A DNA stretch of 64,000 nt from Riptortus pedestris (GCA_019009955.1 CM032230.1:33820001-33884000), one strand, 5' to 3'; counted from the stretch's first letter, positions 1 to 10,698 are shown. Made by a program: numbers and translations. The notes: generated from the letters alone by a model not told the origin.

Positions 1-462
1 TTCATGGGCTGTCTATAAATAATTAGAACAAATTCATATTTTTTTTTTCCGGTGCAAACTTTATTGAAACTGCTCTACATGTTTCGTGCTTTATCTGCCA
101 CCTCTTCAGGGGCATATCCCTTTTAAAAGAAAAAAATATAAATAATTATTAATAACATTAATTCAACACATTGTATTAGTAGGTGCCTACATCTATTTTT
201 ATATTTATTAAATATAATTATAAATTGCTACTTACATTTCTGAAGTGCTCGTTTGTTTACTTTTACATTGCGTTGTCACTGTCCTCACAGAGGAGGTAGA
301 TGGTACTGAGAGGTTCCCAAAGTAGGTTAAGTCAGCTGACTAAAAATCGATTATTTACAAGTCAATCTTGAACTCGATTATTTCGCGTCATAATTTAAAG
401 TCGATTAATTTAAGATAAAATGTTATAGAATATATGATTGAGGTATTTGATTTCTGTTTTTT
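1..462 (-). mobile_element. Penelope-like repeat, copy A (hammerhead-like core at 71-120)
   Basis: Read on the minus strand, this matches the copies at 9596-10045 and 35936-36520: a CGATTATTT-rich upstream part, a block with GTCAGCTGAC, an AAATGTAAGTAGCAAT block, then GGGATATGCCC-CTGAAGAG-stem-GAAACATGTA and a tail ending in TTTCAATAAAGTTTGCACC. The CTGAAGA...GAAAC arrangement is that of hammerhead ribozymes known from Penelope-like elements and animal retrozymes. No reverse transcriptase is visible, so it is a non-autonomous or truncated copy. It may continue beyond the window start. Repeat status is firm; the Penelope assignment is inference. Confidence 0.7.
71..120 (-). ncRNA. hammerhead-ribozyme-like core, copy A
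   Basis: On the minus strand the core reads GCCC (stem I) - CTGAAGA - stem II - GAA A - self-complementary ACATGT (stem III) - A - GAGC (stem I return). Stem II keeps GTG/CAC but is otherwise weakened, and one G after CTGAAGA appears bulged. Stem I has one mismatch. This copy is probably inactive or weak. Confidence 0.45.
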
Positions 463-1079
463 TTTGTTTAATACCCTGTTTCTAAACAAAAAGGGTATAA
501 ACAAAAAAAAGAAGGATCAAAAATATGCACAATAAGATTGGGTCAACAAATGTAATTGAACCAATCTTATTGTGAATTTAATTTTCTGTAAATGGTTTTT
601 GTGACGGCGGGTTAGAGGTCAGAGTGATCCTTTCCTAGCCCAATCCGTCTCACCATAAGCTGGTGTGTAGAAAATTAAAGAAAAAAAAATGTATATATGA
701 TAATAAAAAAAAATGCCGGGTTGTTGATAAACATTGAAATTATATTGTACTTATTTAAAAAAAAGAAGTGTAATGATAAATATATGCTTCTAAATATATA
801 TGCTTGTAAATAAATGAAATAAATTAATCACAACTGAGTTATAAAGGTAAATTTAAGGATTAACTGCTAATTCTAAATATTAAAAAAAAGGGTTAATTTG
901 AATAATTGAATGAAATAAAGGTTATTTCATTAAAAGAAGAAAGAAAAAATACATTGAATAACATTCCTAAACGGTCTTGGACCTTGAATATTTTTCCTTC
1001 TTTTTAATTAGATAAAATCACTTATATACATTCATACTCTCTAATAACTAATGTTACTATACAAACAATCAATAGAAGA
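463..1079. other. AT-rich intergenic, with a short inverted repeat
   Basis: No coding signal. Positions 528-546 and 556-574 form a 19-bp inverted repeat with one mismatch (CACAATAAGATTGG...CCAATCTTATTGTG) and a 9-nt loop. The arms match the CAATAAGATTGG block of the HINE-like family in opposite orientations, so this is a fold-back remnant of that family. Confidence 0.55.
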
Positions 1080-1448
1080 ATGATGATCGCCTTGAGCGGG
1101 AATCAATTCAAGTCAAAGAAGGAAGAAGAATCTCACAGTCTGGGCGAAGGCGGAGGAGGAATCAGGTACCTGGTACCTTATTTAACTTCCACCATTTTCC
1201 TTCCGCGACGGCCATCCTGGAACTGCTGGGCTCCAAGAAGAATGTTTTGTTCCAAATGTGGAAAAGCCTTGAGCGTGAATGAAGACAATCTTGGAACGGG
1301 AGGACGCTGGAAAGTGCTGAAGACTGCAGTCGGCTTGGCCTGTAGAACAACAGACTCTTCACGCACGTCGATTGTCATCAGCTGGCTACAGATACGCGCC
1401 GAGCGATCCCGACTACTGCCGATTACCGCCATTCACTACTTAATAAAC
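1080..1448. other. GC-richer block open on both strands; possible exon or gene fragment
   Basis: Base composition rises to about half GC, against roughly one third around it. Open frames run on + (123 codons, including FCSKCGKALS) and on - (84 codons). I recognise no family. The C-x-x-C pair in the + frame is only zinc-ribbon-like. On the minus strand, 'tctgttgttctacag' could serve as a splice acceptor before the longest frame. It could be an exon, a retrogene fragment or regulatory DNA. The strand is undecided. Confidence 0.25.
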
Positions 1449-1740
1449 TAAACACGTATATTATTTATACATATAAATTATTATTATTATTTAATTAATA
1501 AATACAAATTTTTACATAATGTGTTGGCCACAACAGTTTTCTATACATTTCATTTTTTTATATGAAATATTAAGCGAGTTGTTTGTATTTTTTGTTTTTT
1601 TTTTGTTTTTGGCCTTTAGTAAACCCCCCCATACCTTACGTTACAATAAGCCGATATGTCATGACTCTTCTTACTCTAAGCTTAAATACCGAATATTGTT
1701 TTCTACAGATCTTTACTTGTCACCTTGAACTAATCCCTTG

Positions 1741-2136
1741 AGGAACATTTAGGGTTTTAAAGAGGAGGGGAATTCAAAAACTCGAAATATCACAGTTATT
1801 CGTTATGGAACAAACAAATGTTATAGAACCAATCTTTTAGAACATTTAATGCTCTGCAATTGCTGTATTTATAAGTTTCTTCATAACTAGAGTATTAAGC
1901 CAGTTTGAATTTTCCTATTTTCAGCCCTCAGTAAACTCATCCTCATTTCTATTATTCCAATTTTTACTTTTAGCAACTGAGTCGCTTAACATCTTATGCC
2001 CAGCTTACATTTTAATTAATGCATTAATAGACTTCTGACAACGGTAGAGATAGTAGGTTATTAGATGAGATGCGATTGTGTCATTCGAAAACGTAGGAAA
2101 TCTTTTTAATTTATGCAGCACTCGTGTGACAGACTT
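1741..2136 (-). mobile_element. old diverged HINE-like copy
   Basis: Carries degraded versions of the internal block (CGAAATATC...GTTATT, ATAGAACCAATCTT) and ends with a recognisable 5' terminus in reverse (GCAGCACTCGTGTGACAGACTTTT). The 3' palindrome and the (AT)n are missing. Divergence is clearly higher than in the copies at 6926 or 37032. Confidence 0.55.
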
Positions 2137-2689
2137 TTGTTTGTTTCAGGCAGCCTACAGATTGGACCGGGATAACATAACCTAGAGCAAGAACACGTCC
2201 TGGCATTAAGGAGATGACAAACTCCAGAAGAACTCGCGGAATCAAGACTGAGTAAAAACTATAGAAGCCAAGCTGCAGACAGCATTTAAATAACCAATCA
2301 AATGATCTGGGGATTCCAGGTCCTGTGAAATAGTTGTAGTAACAACTATGACACTATTTATCCATTTGCTAATTTTTTTATTATGTTTTTTTAGTGTAAT
2401 GTTCTTCAAGCAAAATTAAACCTATGAACCTAGGAATAAAACTCCCATGGACCTATACATTTAAAATTTATACTAATACTTATAAACACATAATTATTGG
2501 CATGACTAGCAGAGTTATTGTATTTGAAGTGTTTTTTTGTTTTTTTTCAGTAAATCAGCACTCTTCCTCTTGTGTTTTTTGAATGATTTTTTTTATTTGG
2601 CACTCATTTTCTGTTGACCCGTCCTTATCTAAATCCTTCATGAAGTTCTTTTTCCTCAATTAAAATGTTGGATTTTGTTATAGTTGTTA

Positions 2690-2766
2690 AATTGTTAACG
2701 TCCACTTTGTAGTACTGTGGATAAACGGACGAACCAGCAATTAATGACCACCCTTTTCCAGGTTTA
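2690..2766 (-). repeat. possible SINE 3'-end fragment
   Basis: TAACGTCCACTTTGTAG...ACCACCC-TTTTCCAGG resembles the reverse complement of the tRNA-SINE tail seen at 24336. It is short and diverged. A HINE-like element begins a few bases downstream. Confidence 0.35.
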
Positions 2767-2775
2767 TCACTAAAA

Positions 2776-3244
2776 AAAGTCCGTCACGCAGGGGCTGCGT
2801 AAACGAAGCAGATTTCCCCACGTGAAGTTTTACAATAGAGAAATCTGCCTAGTAATAACCTATTCTCACGAGGACGAATAGTTAGTGAAACGGCCACACT
2901 AGCGCTAGTGCGCTCGGCGGAAACTCCCGACCACACTCACAATATAAATCCAAATATCTCGGTTAATATTAAAGATACAGAATAAATGTATAGAACAATA
3001 TTTATAGTAAATTTAATTTTCAATAAGATTGGTCCGATACAATTTTTTGATACGACGTATGGTAAAGGAGATATTTCGAATTTTCGAAAATCCCCCCCTC
3101 TAAACCCCCCCTCCCACTGGTCCGATTTTAGCCATTAACGAACTTGATCTTCCTTTTTACATAAAACGATTAAATTCCGAGTTTGGTAACGATCAAACAA
3201 AAATTGCGACCGCTAGAGCGTTAACAGACAAATATATATATCTC

Positions 3245-3300
<56 letters not shown>

Positions 3301-3478
3301 TATATATATATATAATAGATGTATATATATATATATAGATATATATATATAATTTTCAACGGACCTCATTTTCGTCATCTCCTGGGTAGGATCGATAGAC
3401 ATTTGAAGAAATTTTTCGAAACTCGCGTTATGAGTACGACCTCAATAGCTGATTTCCCTTCAGGGAAATCTGCTAAAA
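2776..3478 (+). mobile_element. HINE-like element, complete copy
   Basis: Complete structure. It starts GTCCGTCACGCAGGGGCTGCGT (hairpin arms ACGCAG/CTGCGT), then GCAGATTTC...GAAATCTGC (second hairpin) and a conserved internal block. A long interrupted (AT)n lies at about 3231-3350. It ends at the terminal hairpin, here GATTTCCCTTCAGGGAAATC, and TGCTAAAA. No coding capacity. The layout (subterminal inverted repeat, internal microsatellite, 3' hairpin, no evident target-site duplication) is that described for HINE/DINE-1 elements mobilised by Helentrons. That class assignment is inferred. Shares the subfamily sequence CACTAGCGCTAGTG with the inverted neighbour at 3779. Confidence 0.8.
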
Positions 3479-3778
3479 ACTCCGATTTGCCAGGTTAGGA
3501 TCGTGCCCATGAATCTAGGATTAATGACTTTACTAAGACCTAAACGGTGGCTCACATTGCTAGCTTGAGCTCACTTGAAATATTCTGTCAACCTCAACAT
3601 TCCCAAACACACTCTCTCTAGCTGCTGTTAGAACGGACCAGGTAATGGGGGGAGTTTGAGGAAAAGCAAAAATCCGGAATGTCCATGTCCTTTAGGGTCG
3701 GTTCGGGAAATGTTATACATCTCATTGTAAATTTATTTTCCTATGCATTTTTTTCACTAACTCAAATAGTAACCAAGC
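3479..3778. other. spacer between two inverted HINE-like copies
   Basis: About 300 bp of non-repetitive sequence with no supported gene. It separates oppositely oriented members of the same subfamily, so a transcript across it could fold back. Confidence 0.4.
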
Positions 3779-4133
3779 TTTTAGCAGATTTCCCTTAAGG
3801 AGCTATCCTTAAGCAGCTATCTCCGTTACCATACGTCGGATCCAAAAATTGTATAGAACCAATCTTATTGCAAATTAAGTTTTACTATAAATATTGTTTC
3901 TATACATTTATTCGGTATCTTTAATATTAACCGAGATATTTGGATTTGTATTGTGAGGATGGTCGGCTATGTTCGGGAGTTTTTCCGCCGAGCGCACTAG
4001 CGCTAGTGTGTGGCAGTTTGCACTAACTATCCGTCCCTCGTGAGAATAGGTTATTACTAGGCAGATTTCTCTATTGTAAAACTTCACGTGGGAAATCTGC
4101 TTAGTTTACGCAGCCCCTGCGTGACGGACTTTT
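3779..4133 (-). mobile_element. HINE-like element, internally deleted
   Basis: Starts TTTTAGCAGATTTCCCTTAAGG, then jumps directly to the ATCTCCGTTACCATACG block and continues to GCAGCCCCTGCGTGACGGACTTT. The microsatellite and the 3' third are absent. Same subfamily as 2776-3478 (shared CACTAGCGCTAGTG). Confidence 0.75.
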
Positions 4134-4254
4134 AATTTATTAAGTTGAGGGTTTAGTAAACCTTCACTTCGTACACATTTCATATTGCCAATACGTTAAT
4201 ATATCACGAAACCTCTTATTCCAGGCCTAAATAAGACCTATTATTTTAATAAAA

Positions 4255-4520
4255 CAAGGAGGAGTGGGGTTTTAGGGAATCGACAAAATCAAGAATGCGA
4301 AATATCTTCGTTATTATCTCTCCGAATGAAATCTGTTATCAAGTTAGTTAGAAATTTAATATGCTGCTATCTGTTAACATTTTCACTACCTCGAATATTA
4401 ACTGAGTTTTTTATTTTGAAATTTCAACTTTTAGTTAACCCCCACTTCCCACTCCTACATTTTTATTTAAGGCAACTGTAAATCAATTACCATCAATTTT
4501 TAGCTTAAATTACAAGGCGT
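4255..4520 (-). mobile_element. old HINE-related fragment
   Basis: Degraded internal block: GAGTGGGGTTT, GCGAAATATCTTCGTTATT, CGAATATTAACTGAG, CCCACTCCTA. No termini recognised. Confidence 0.4.
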
Positions 4521-5107
4521 GTACGAATAGGCTTCTTACTATGGGAGAAATAAAGAAAAGTATGTGGAAAAATCTACTCTTTTTATCTCTCAATTCATAA
4601 TCTTATGTACAAGATATCAAATTTATGGCGAGTATGAGATAATAAGTGATATAATAATTTAAAATCAAAATATCGTGAGTAGAAGTTACGATTATAAATT
4701 AACCCGCATTATTCGAATTACTAAATAATTAATAGAATAAGGTTAATTCGTTAGCGAACGCGATTTTCAAAAGGTTTCATGCCGAAATGAAAAGTAATTT
4801 TATCAATGGCCGAAATTGGACCAGGCTGAGTGGCGGTTTAGAAATTAATAAAATATAAGATATTATGAATCGGCTCATGTTCATAATGATCAATCTTATT
4901 TTAAAAATATTTCCTAGAATATATGATCTACATGCTTTTCTGTAACTTATTTTGTATTGAAGAAACTACTTGTGTTTGGTCGTAGGGCCTGCCAAGTCAA
5001 CATCCAGGACATCAGGGCACTCATGGTTACAATATTTATTCTTTAAGTTTAGCCGTTTTTGTTCAGGCTGCAATATTATTTCTTATTCTTGATTAACTTC
5101 GATTTAG

Positions 5108-5560
5108 AAAATCCCCCAAAGCTGGAAGTCATCGACATATCGACTCGGACAACTCAACTATACGAGAATCTTTTTTCCCGCGTTTGACTTCCCCTGCGCA
5201 AACGTCCCTTTCGCCGACGCTCGACATAGTTTTTGAAGAGCATTGTAAGTGTGACAAGAGGAGAGGGAATACGGCACGTACAATATGGTCGATGAGAGAC
5301 AAAGAGCCGGTCGCTGGCTACTAATAGCTTGTGTACCCTTACAGTCGATTTGGTCCGAATGGGGTTGCTATGAGAACCCATGGGAGCGGCCCATGTCCCT
5401 ATGCTCGCCTCCCCATGCTCATTCCGCCCCAGTAATGTTTATTTCATGACTGTTCATTAACGCTCTCCAGCCCAGGGCTGCGTCCATTCATCCACCCCTT
5501 ATAACGTACTGGAGCCCCATTCTGTACTTAAACTGTTTCTACTTGACAGAGATTTGGACC
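5108..5560 (+). other. GC-balanced single-copy block, possible exon pair or regulatory DNA
   Basis: Stands out in composition. Positions 5108-5244 are open for 45 codons after a 'cttcgatttag' acceptor and end at a good donor, CATT|GTAAGT (5245). A second acceptor, 'gtacccttacag', lies before 5342. Joining them in phase gives only a few more residues before a stop. The minus strand is also open here. I recognise no protein family. Either a weak gene prediction or a cis-regulatory block. Confidence 0.25.
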
Positions 5561-6925
5561 CCTGCAAACGAATCCAATTAACTCTTATCTAATCTATTTA
5601 TGCAGATTCGGGCCACTTTTGGTCTAACCAAATGGACCATGTTAATGAATGAATTTAAAGATTCGGAACAACAATTTATTTGTGTTTCGATGAAAGTTCA
5701 GTAAACGCCTTGAGAATGTTGCCTCCGGGCAAAAATAGTAAACGATAGAAATTAAATAGCATATTCCAATTTTGAGAGTACAGTAGAATTGGAAGGAACA
5801 GATTACATTTGAAATTAATCATTAAGAGATGGCCAATGCTATAGACGAAGAGCAGACTTCTAGACTCAAATCTGTATAAATAGTAGCAAGAAATTCCATA
5901 AGAGTAATCTGAGTGCTGAACTATGGGAAGCTAACAGATGCAATCAACTAAAGAAATGATATGGTCCAGAAAATAGTCATAATTGGTTCAATGCTAATTC
6001 TAAAAAGAAAAATAAGAATTTCAAAAGAAATACGGCATAATAGGAGTGTGATCTCGTTCAAACGATTTTAGATTAGATTTATTTAATTATGGAAATCACC
6101 TCAAAGGTGATTTGCCCTTTCCAAAGTCCAAATTGTACTAAGTGAAATATATATATTAATTTATAACTGTATGTAAATATGATGGTTGATTGTTCCTTCA
6201 AATCCCAAAATAATAGATTGAGTAGGGCAGTCGGTCTTCAATACCAACTTTCTTCAAAAAACTCAGCAGTTTTTTTTTTGGGATTTGCTCGACTCGATCC
6301 AAAACCCTGAACCTTAAATTGACGATCGCCGAACTCTTCACGGAATATTTCTTTATAAAATGTTATTGATTTTCATAAATAGAATTCTTTTCATTTTTTG
6401 CTGGCTCAAAATTGCTCAGCGTCGTTGCATACGTAAATATTATTTAAGGGTCTAAGATTAAGGCTTGAGCAAAAAGGCAATAATGCAAGCGTACCACTTG
6501 GAGCCTTCAGAGTCGAGACTGTAAACTTCCTCACAGTATGCAATGCCATTTTTCAGCATTCCGATGATGAAATGTTTAACTCATCATAGCTTTTGCTTTT
6601 TACTTAGCCAATAAAAAGTTGTCCAAAGAGTGTCGGATATTAGAGGTTTTCAGAGAATTTTTCATACTATAGCTTATAGGCTTTAATAGTTCTTTTTCAC
6701 TTATATTATATAATTAATTTGCTCATCTTCATATATTATAAGATATATTCTGTGCTGTCAGTAATTTTTTTTTCTTAACTATTCCAGTTTTTTGTTATGG
6801 TTTCATTTCCATGTTCTTATTTTTTTTTTCAAATTTTTATATTAGTTGTTTAATTTGTTCTTACGTTTCTTGATCGAAGGCAATGTCCCCTTGAAGTGTA
6901 CGTTCCTCTATACAAATAAATAATG
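5561..6925. other. AT-rich stretch, no gene seen
   Basis: No coding frame, RNA gene or mobile element recognised. It contains a perfect 9-bp inverted repeat, AAATCACCT-CAA-AGGTGATTT (6093-6113), whose TCACCT/AGGTGA halves resemble T-box or E-box-related sites. Confidence 0.4.
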
Positions 6926-7770
6926 TTAGCAGATTTTCCTTAAGGGAAATCAGCTATTGAGGTCGTACTCATGACGCGTTTTTTGAAAATTTTCTTCAAA
7001 TGTCCATCGATCCTACCCAGAGATGACGAAAATGAGGTCCGTTCAAAATTATATATATATATCTATATATATATATATATATATAGATATATATATATTT
7101 GTCTGTTAACGCTCTAGCGGTCGCAATTTTTGTTTGATCGTTACGGAACTCGATATTTAACCGTTTTATGTAAAAAGGCAGATCAAATTCGTTAGCTGAA
7201 ATCGGACTAGAGGGAGGGGGGGTTTAGAGGGGGAGGGGGGATTTTTCGAAAATTCAAAATATCTCCGTTTATTATGCATCGGATCGAAAAATCGTACATA
7301 TCCAATCTTATTTAAAATTAAATTTACTATAAATATTGTTCTATACATTCATTCTCTATCTTGAATATTAACCGAGATATTTGCATTTTTATGAAGTCTG
7401 TGGTGGGGTCTACTTCGGATTATGTCGGCCATCTTCGTCATTTCTCGGCTCAGGCGGAAGCTCCTTCTAACCTGGCGTTTTTAACCTTACCTTACCTTCC
7501 TTACTTTGTGAGAATTATGCAAATACGTTTCTGTTCATCGCCCCCCTCCCTTCTTTAGTTCTTGGACTACTAAAATTTGAGTTATTAAAATATAAATTAT
7601 TCTTACAATTCAGAAGCCGTTTCAGTTGGGTATTTATTTTAATTAACTGAAAGATTTCTCATTATCTAATCACGGTGTTATTGTGTTACCAGTATGTAGA
7701 TTTCTCTATTGTAAAACTTCACAGGGGAAATCTGCTTAGTTTACGCAGCCACTGCGTGACGGGACTTTTT
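6926..7770 (-). mobile_element. HINE-like element, complete copy
   Basis: Begins TTAGCAGATTTTCCTTAAGGGAAATCAGC and ends CACTGCGTGACGGGACTTTT, with an internal (AT)n at about 7050-7098. It is a near match, over its full ~840 bp, to the same-strand copy at 37032-37858, including the long TCGGATTATGTCGGCCATC block. No coding capacity. Confidence 0.8.
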
Positions 7771-7835
7771 TATACATGTTACCGACTATTAATAATCACA
7801 CCTTTATTGGTTTGGATATCATCTCTGTCCAAGGT

Positions 7836-7995
7836 TTTTTCTTTTACCATGTGAGTTTTAATGCACTTACTAAACCTAGAGCCGTGGGTTTGATTCCCAC
7901 AGTGGCAATAATACTTAAATCAGTTATTACCTCATTGATAAAATATAGGCATGAATTAAATAACCCGAACTCCTAATTAGCCATACGTAACATAA
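7836..7995 (+). repeat. diverged tRNA-derived SINE
   Basis: Contains the B-box-like GGTTTGATTCCCAC followed by a decayed body and a tail with ATAACCCG...AATTAGCCATA...AAAAGTGGACGTCAACAAATAATAA, matching the SINE at 24336. The 5' part (A-box side) is poorly preserved. Confidence 0.5.
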
Positions 7996-8019
7996 AAGTG
8001 GACGTCAACAAATAATAAC

Positions 8020-8170
8020 TACATATTTTCCTATATCGAATATTAAGAGAGTTGTTTGTATTTTTTTTCAAGCCTTCAATAAGCCCTTCTGCTCATCCGA
8101 TTTTAGTTTTCAATAGTTGAGTCAATAAGCACTAAATGTCCAGCTTAAATTTCAGTGTTAAAAGTGTTTT
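8020..8170 (-). mobile_element. old HINE-related fragment
   Basis: CGAATATTAAGAGAGTTG, then a TTCAAGCCTTCAATAAGC block and CCAGCTTAAATTT, as in the old copies at 1741 and 11655. No termini. Confidence 0.35.
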
Positions 8171-8242
8171 CAATTTATTATATTTAGTAAATTTAATTAT
8201 ATACTGTTACTTAGAGTTATGACTCGTGAAGTACACGTCATC

Positions 8243-8365
8243 TTTTAGCAGATTTCCCTCAAGGGAAATTAGATATTGAGGTCGTACTCATGACGCGATT
8301 TTCGAAATATTTCTTCAAATGTCCATCGATCCTACACAGGACCTGACGAAAATGAGGTCCGTTCA

Positions 8366-8413
<48 letters not shown>

Positions 8414-8762
8414 CTGTTAACACTCTAGGGGTCGCAATTTTTTTTTAATCGTCACCAACCTTACCTTACCTTCATTACTTTGTGTGATTTATGCAAATAC
8501 GGTCTGTTCATCCGCCGCCCCCCCCCCTTCTTTAGTTTCTAAAATTATTATTACTAAAATTTGAGTTATTAAAATATGAATTATTTTTACAATTCAGAAG
8601 CCGTTTCAGTTGGGAATTTATTAAAATTAACTGAAAGATTTTTTATTACCGTTTGTATTTATTCATGGTGGGCTTGTATTACCAGTATACAGATTTCTCT
8701 CTATTGTAAACTTCACGTGGGAAATCTGCTTAGTTTACGCAGCACCTGCCTGACGGACTTTT
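8243..8762 (-). mobile_element. HINE-like element, internally deleted
   Basis: Starts TTTTAGCAGATTTCCCTCAAGGGAAATTAG and ends GCAGCACCTGCCTGACGGACTTTT. The (AT)n at about 8371-8402 passes into (GT)n. A deletion removes the block between the CGCAATTTTTTTTTAATCG region and the TTACCTTCATTACTTTGTG region. Confidence 0.75.
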
Positions 8763-8772
8763 GCATTCCTTG

Positions 8773-8965
8773 AATCGACCCTTCCGTACTGAGGACGTCG
8801 GTGAAACAGTTTCCCGAAGCAGGTTGTGTCAGCTGGCTATAAGTCGATTATATTCACGTCAAACCTTGAACTCGATTATTTCGCGTCATTCTTTAAAATC
8901 GATTATTTAATTCGAAAAGCAAATTCTGTAGAATAATTGAATAAGGTATTTAATTTCTGTTTTCT
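8773..8965 (-). mobile_element. Penelope-like repeat fragment
   Basis: Matches the 280-450 region of copy A: CAGCTGGCTATAAGTCGATTAT, CTTGAACTCGATTATTTCGCGTCAT and AAAATCGATTATTTAATTC. The hammerhead-like core is absent. It sits directly after a HINE terminus. Confidence 0.6.
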
Positions 8966-9080
8966 ATGGTTTACTGGTTTTTTCTATTTTTTTTTTATGT
9001 TAACATGCCCTTTAATTATTCGTTTAACATTATTGCATTTTTTATCGATTATTTGAATGTTTTCAAAATCGAAAGTGTAT

Positions 9081-9600
9081 TTTAGCAGATTTACCTTAAG
9101 GGAAATCAGCTATTGACATTGTATTCATGACGCAATTTTCGAAACATTTCCACAAATGGCCACCGATTCTATCGATGAGATGAAGAAAATGAGGTCCGTT
9201 CAAAATGATATATATATATAAAATATGCTTTAGTGGTCGCAATTCTTATTTGATCGTAACCAAACTCGATATATACGATACGTTTCATACAAAACTAAAG
9301 GTAAAGTTCGTTAAAGGCTGACATTGAACCAGTGGAAGGGTGGGGGTTAGAGGAGGAATTTCGAATATTCGAAACATCTCCGTTATTATACGTCGGATTG
9401 AACTATTGCATAGAACTAAAAGTATTGCAAATTAAATTTACTATAAATATTGTAATATACATTTATTCTCTATCTATATTATTAACTGAGATATTTACAT
9501 TTTTTAGTTATCAGCCTTTATTAAATTCACACTCCTACTCATGTTATATTAGCAATCGGCTGTTGTATTATGAACCACATTTTTTCTAGCTCAAATGCCC
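9081..9600 (-). mobile_element. HINE-like element, longer internal variant, 5' truncated
   Basis: Starts TTTTAGCAGATTTACCTTAAGGGAAATCAGC, has a very short (AT)n and continues through CGAAACATCTCCGTTATT to the variant segment with CAGCCTTTATTAAATTCACACTCC and GTTATATTAGCAATCGGCTG. The GTCCGTCACG end is missing. It abuts the Penelope-like copy B. Confidence 0.65.
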
Positions 9601-10045
9601 GATTTCCGGAGCAGGTTAAATTAGCTGACTACAGATAAACCAAACTAGACAGTAATAGTGAATAGGAATGAATACACCATGAAAATGCATAATATTTTAT
9701 AAGTAGTCAGCTGACTAAGCCTGCTTCGGGAATCTCTGTATCAACGGTCTCAGTCAGAAAGGGACTGTCGCACCGAACGTAAGAGGGAACGAGAACTACA
9801 GAAATGTAAGTAGCAATCTGTAATTAAATTTAATAAATATATGATGAAAGTGGGCATTTATTGATGCAGTATATAGCACGAGCAAGAATTATCATGGGGT
9901 TTATATAAATTAATGTTATTATTTTTTGAAAAGGGATAGCCACTGAAGAGAAGGTATTTAAGCCGCGAAACATGTAGGACAATATGAATGATGTTTGCGC
10001 CGAAAAATGTCTTTTATTGGTGACCCTTGCCATTAAACTATGAAG
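9596..10045 (+). mobile_element. Penelope-like repeat, copy B
   Basis: Contains GTCAGCTGACTAAGCCTGCTTCGG, AGAAATGTAAGTAGCAATCTG, the AAAAGGGATAGCC-CTGAAGAG...CGAAACATGTAGG core and the tail TTTATTGGTGACCCTTGCCAT. At its left edge (9600-9631) lies an inverted, diverged copy of 9697-9734 (CGGAGCAGGTTAAATTAGCTGAC against GTCAGCTGACTAAGCCTGCTTCG), so the left terminus is inverted around a ~65-bp core. Inverted terminal segments are known for Penelope-like elements. Confidence 0.7.
9933..9980 (+). ncRNA. hammerhead-ribozyme-like core, copy B
   Basis: GGGATAGCCA-CTGAAGA-(GAAGGTATTTAAGCCGC)-GAAACATGTA-GGAC. The invariant CTGANGA and GAAA boxes and the self-complementary ACATGT are kept. Stem II has mostly decayed and stem I is imperfect. 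Probably inactive. Confidence 0.4.
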
Positions 10046-10145
10046 AAAAAAAACATTGTGTTTTAATCAATGGAAATGTGGTTCTGGTTCAGAATTACTA
10101 TAACAAGTTGGACTGAAAAAAATCCAACAGTGAAGTTCTACATGA

Positions 10146-10409
10146 GGTAAGTGGGAACAAAAGTCTTATCAAGGCAAGGGAAAAAAAGGAGAGCGAAATT
10201 TCTGGGCGCATATCATAAGGCGCATCGACTTCATAACAAATATATTTCAAGTGAAGATTCTTGGGCATAGGGGAAGAGGAAGGCCTAGGAAATCCTATTT
10301 TGAAGGAATAAAGCATCGCATGGATTTCGGTGAGGATATTGATATGAAGAGAGGCAGCTTCCGACAGAACACAATGGTTGCACTACAAGGCGTAGCCTTT
10401 AGATCATGA
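10146..10409 (+). pseudogene. LINE (non-LTR retrotransposon) C-terminal fragment
   Basis: Open for 87 codons to TGA at 10407. It encodes WAHIIRR, then about 20 residues on ILGHRGRGRPRKSYFEGI, followed by a basic tail. The GH-I-RR...G-RGRGRPRK-x-x-x-x-x-I pattern is the C-terminal signature of many LINE polyproteins, downstream of the reverse transcriptase. No reverse transcriptase is present upstream, so it is a 5'-truncated relic. It lies 100 bp after, and in the same direction as, the Penelope-like copy B. Confidence 0.75.
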
Positions 10410-10435
10410 TGACGCGCACACAGACACACACATGT

Positions 10436-10610
10436 ATATATATATATATATATATAAAACTTTGAGCAGACCTCATTTTCTGCAACTCCTAGGCAGGACG
10501 TTAGAGGAAATCGCGTCATGAGTACAACCTGTATAACCTGTTACTGTTATAAAAAGAGAAAAGTGCTTAAAGCTGATTTCTTTAAAGGAAAACTGCTAAA
10601 TGCACAATGA
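10436..10610 (+). mobile_element. HINE-like element, 3' end fragment
   Basis: Begins in an (AT)n, then CAGACCTCATTTTCTGCAACTCC, AATCGCGTCATGAGTACAACC, and ends in a decayed palindrome, GCTGATTTCTTTAAAGGAAAACTGC. Confidence 0.6.
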
Positions 10611-10698
10611 ACGATGAGTAAGGTCTTAGACCTTCGCATGAACAACAAACTTTGGCATGCCACTAGGAGAGAGAGGGATAGAGCTCGCGTGCGAGAGA

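Noticed and set aside
5342..5440. W-S-E-W-G-C stretch resembling a thrombospondin type 1 start
   Set aside because: Only the first few residues fit. The spacing of the later cysteines does not, and the in-phase reading after the upstream donor gives a different frame.
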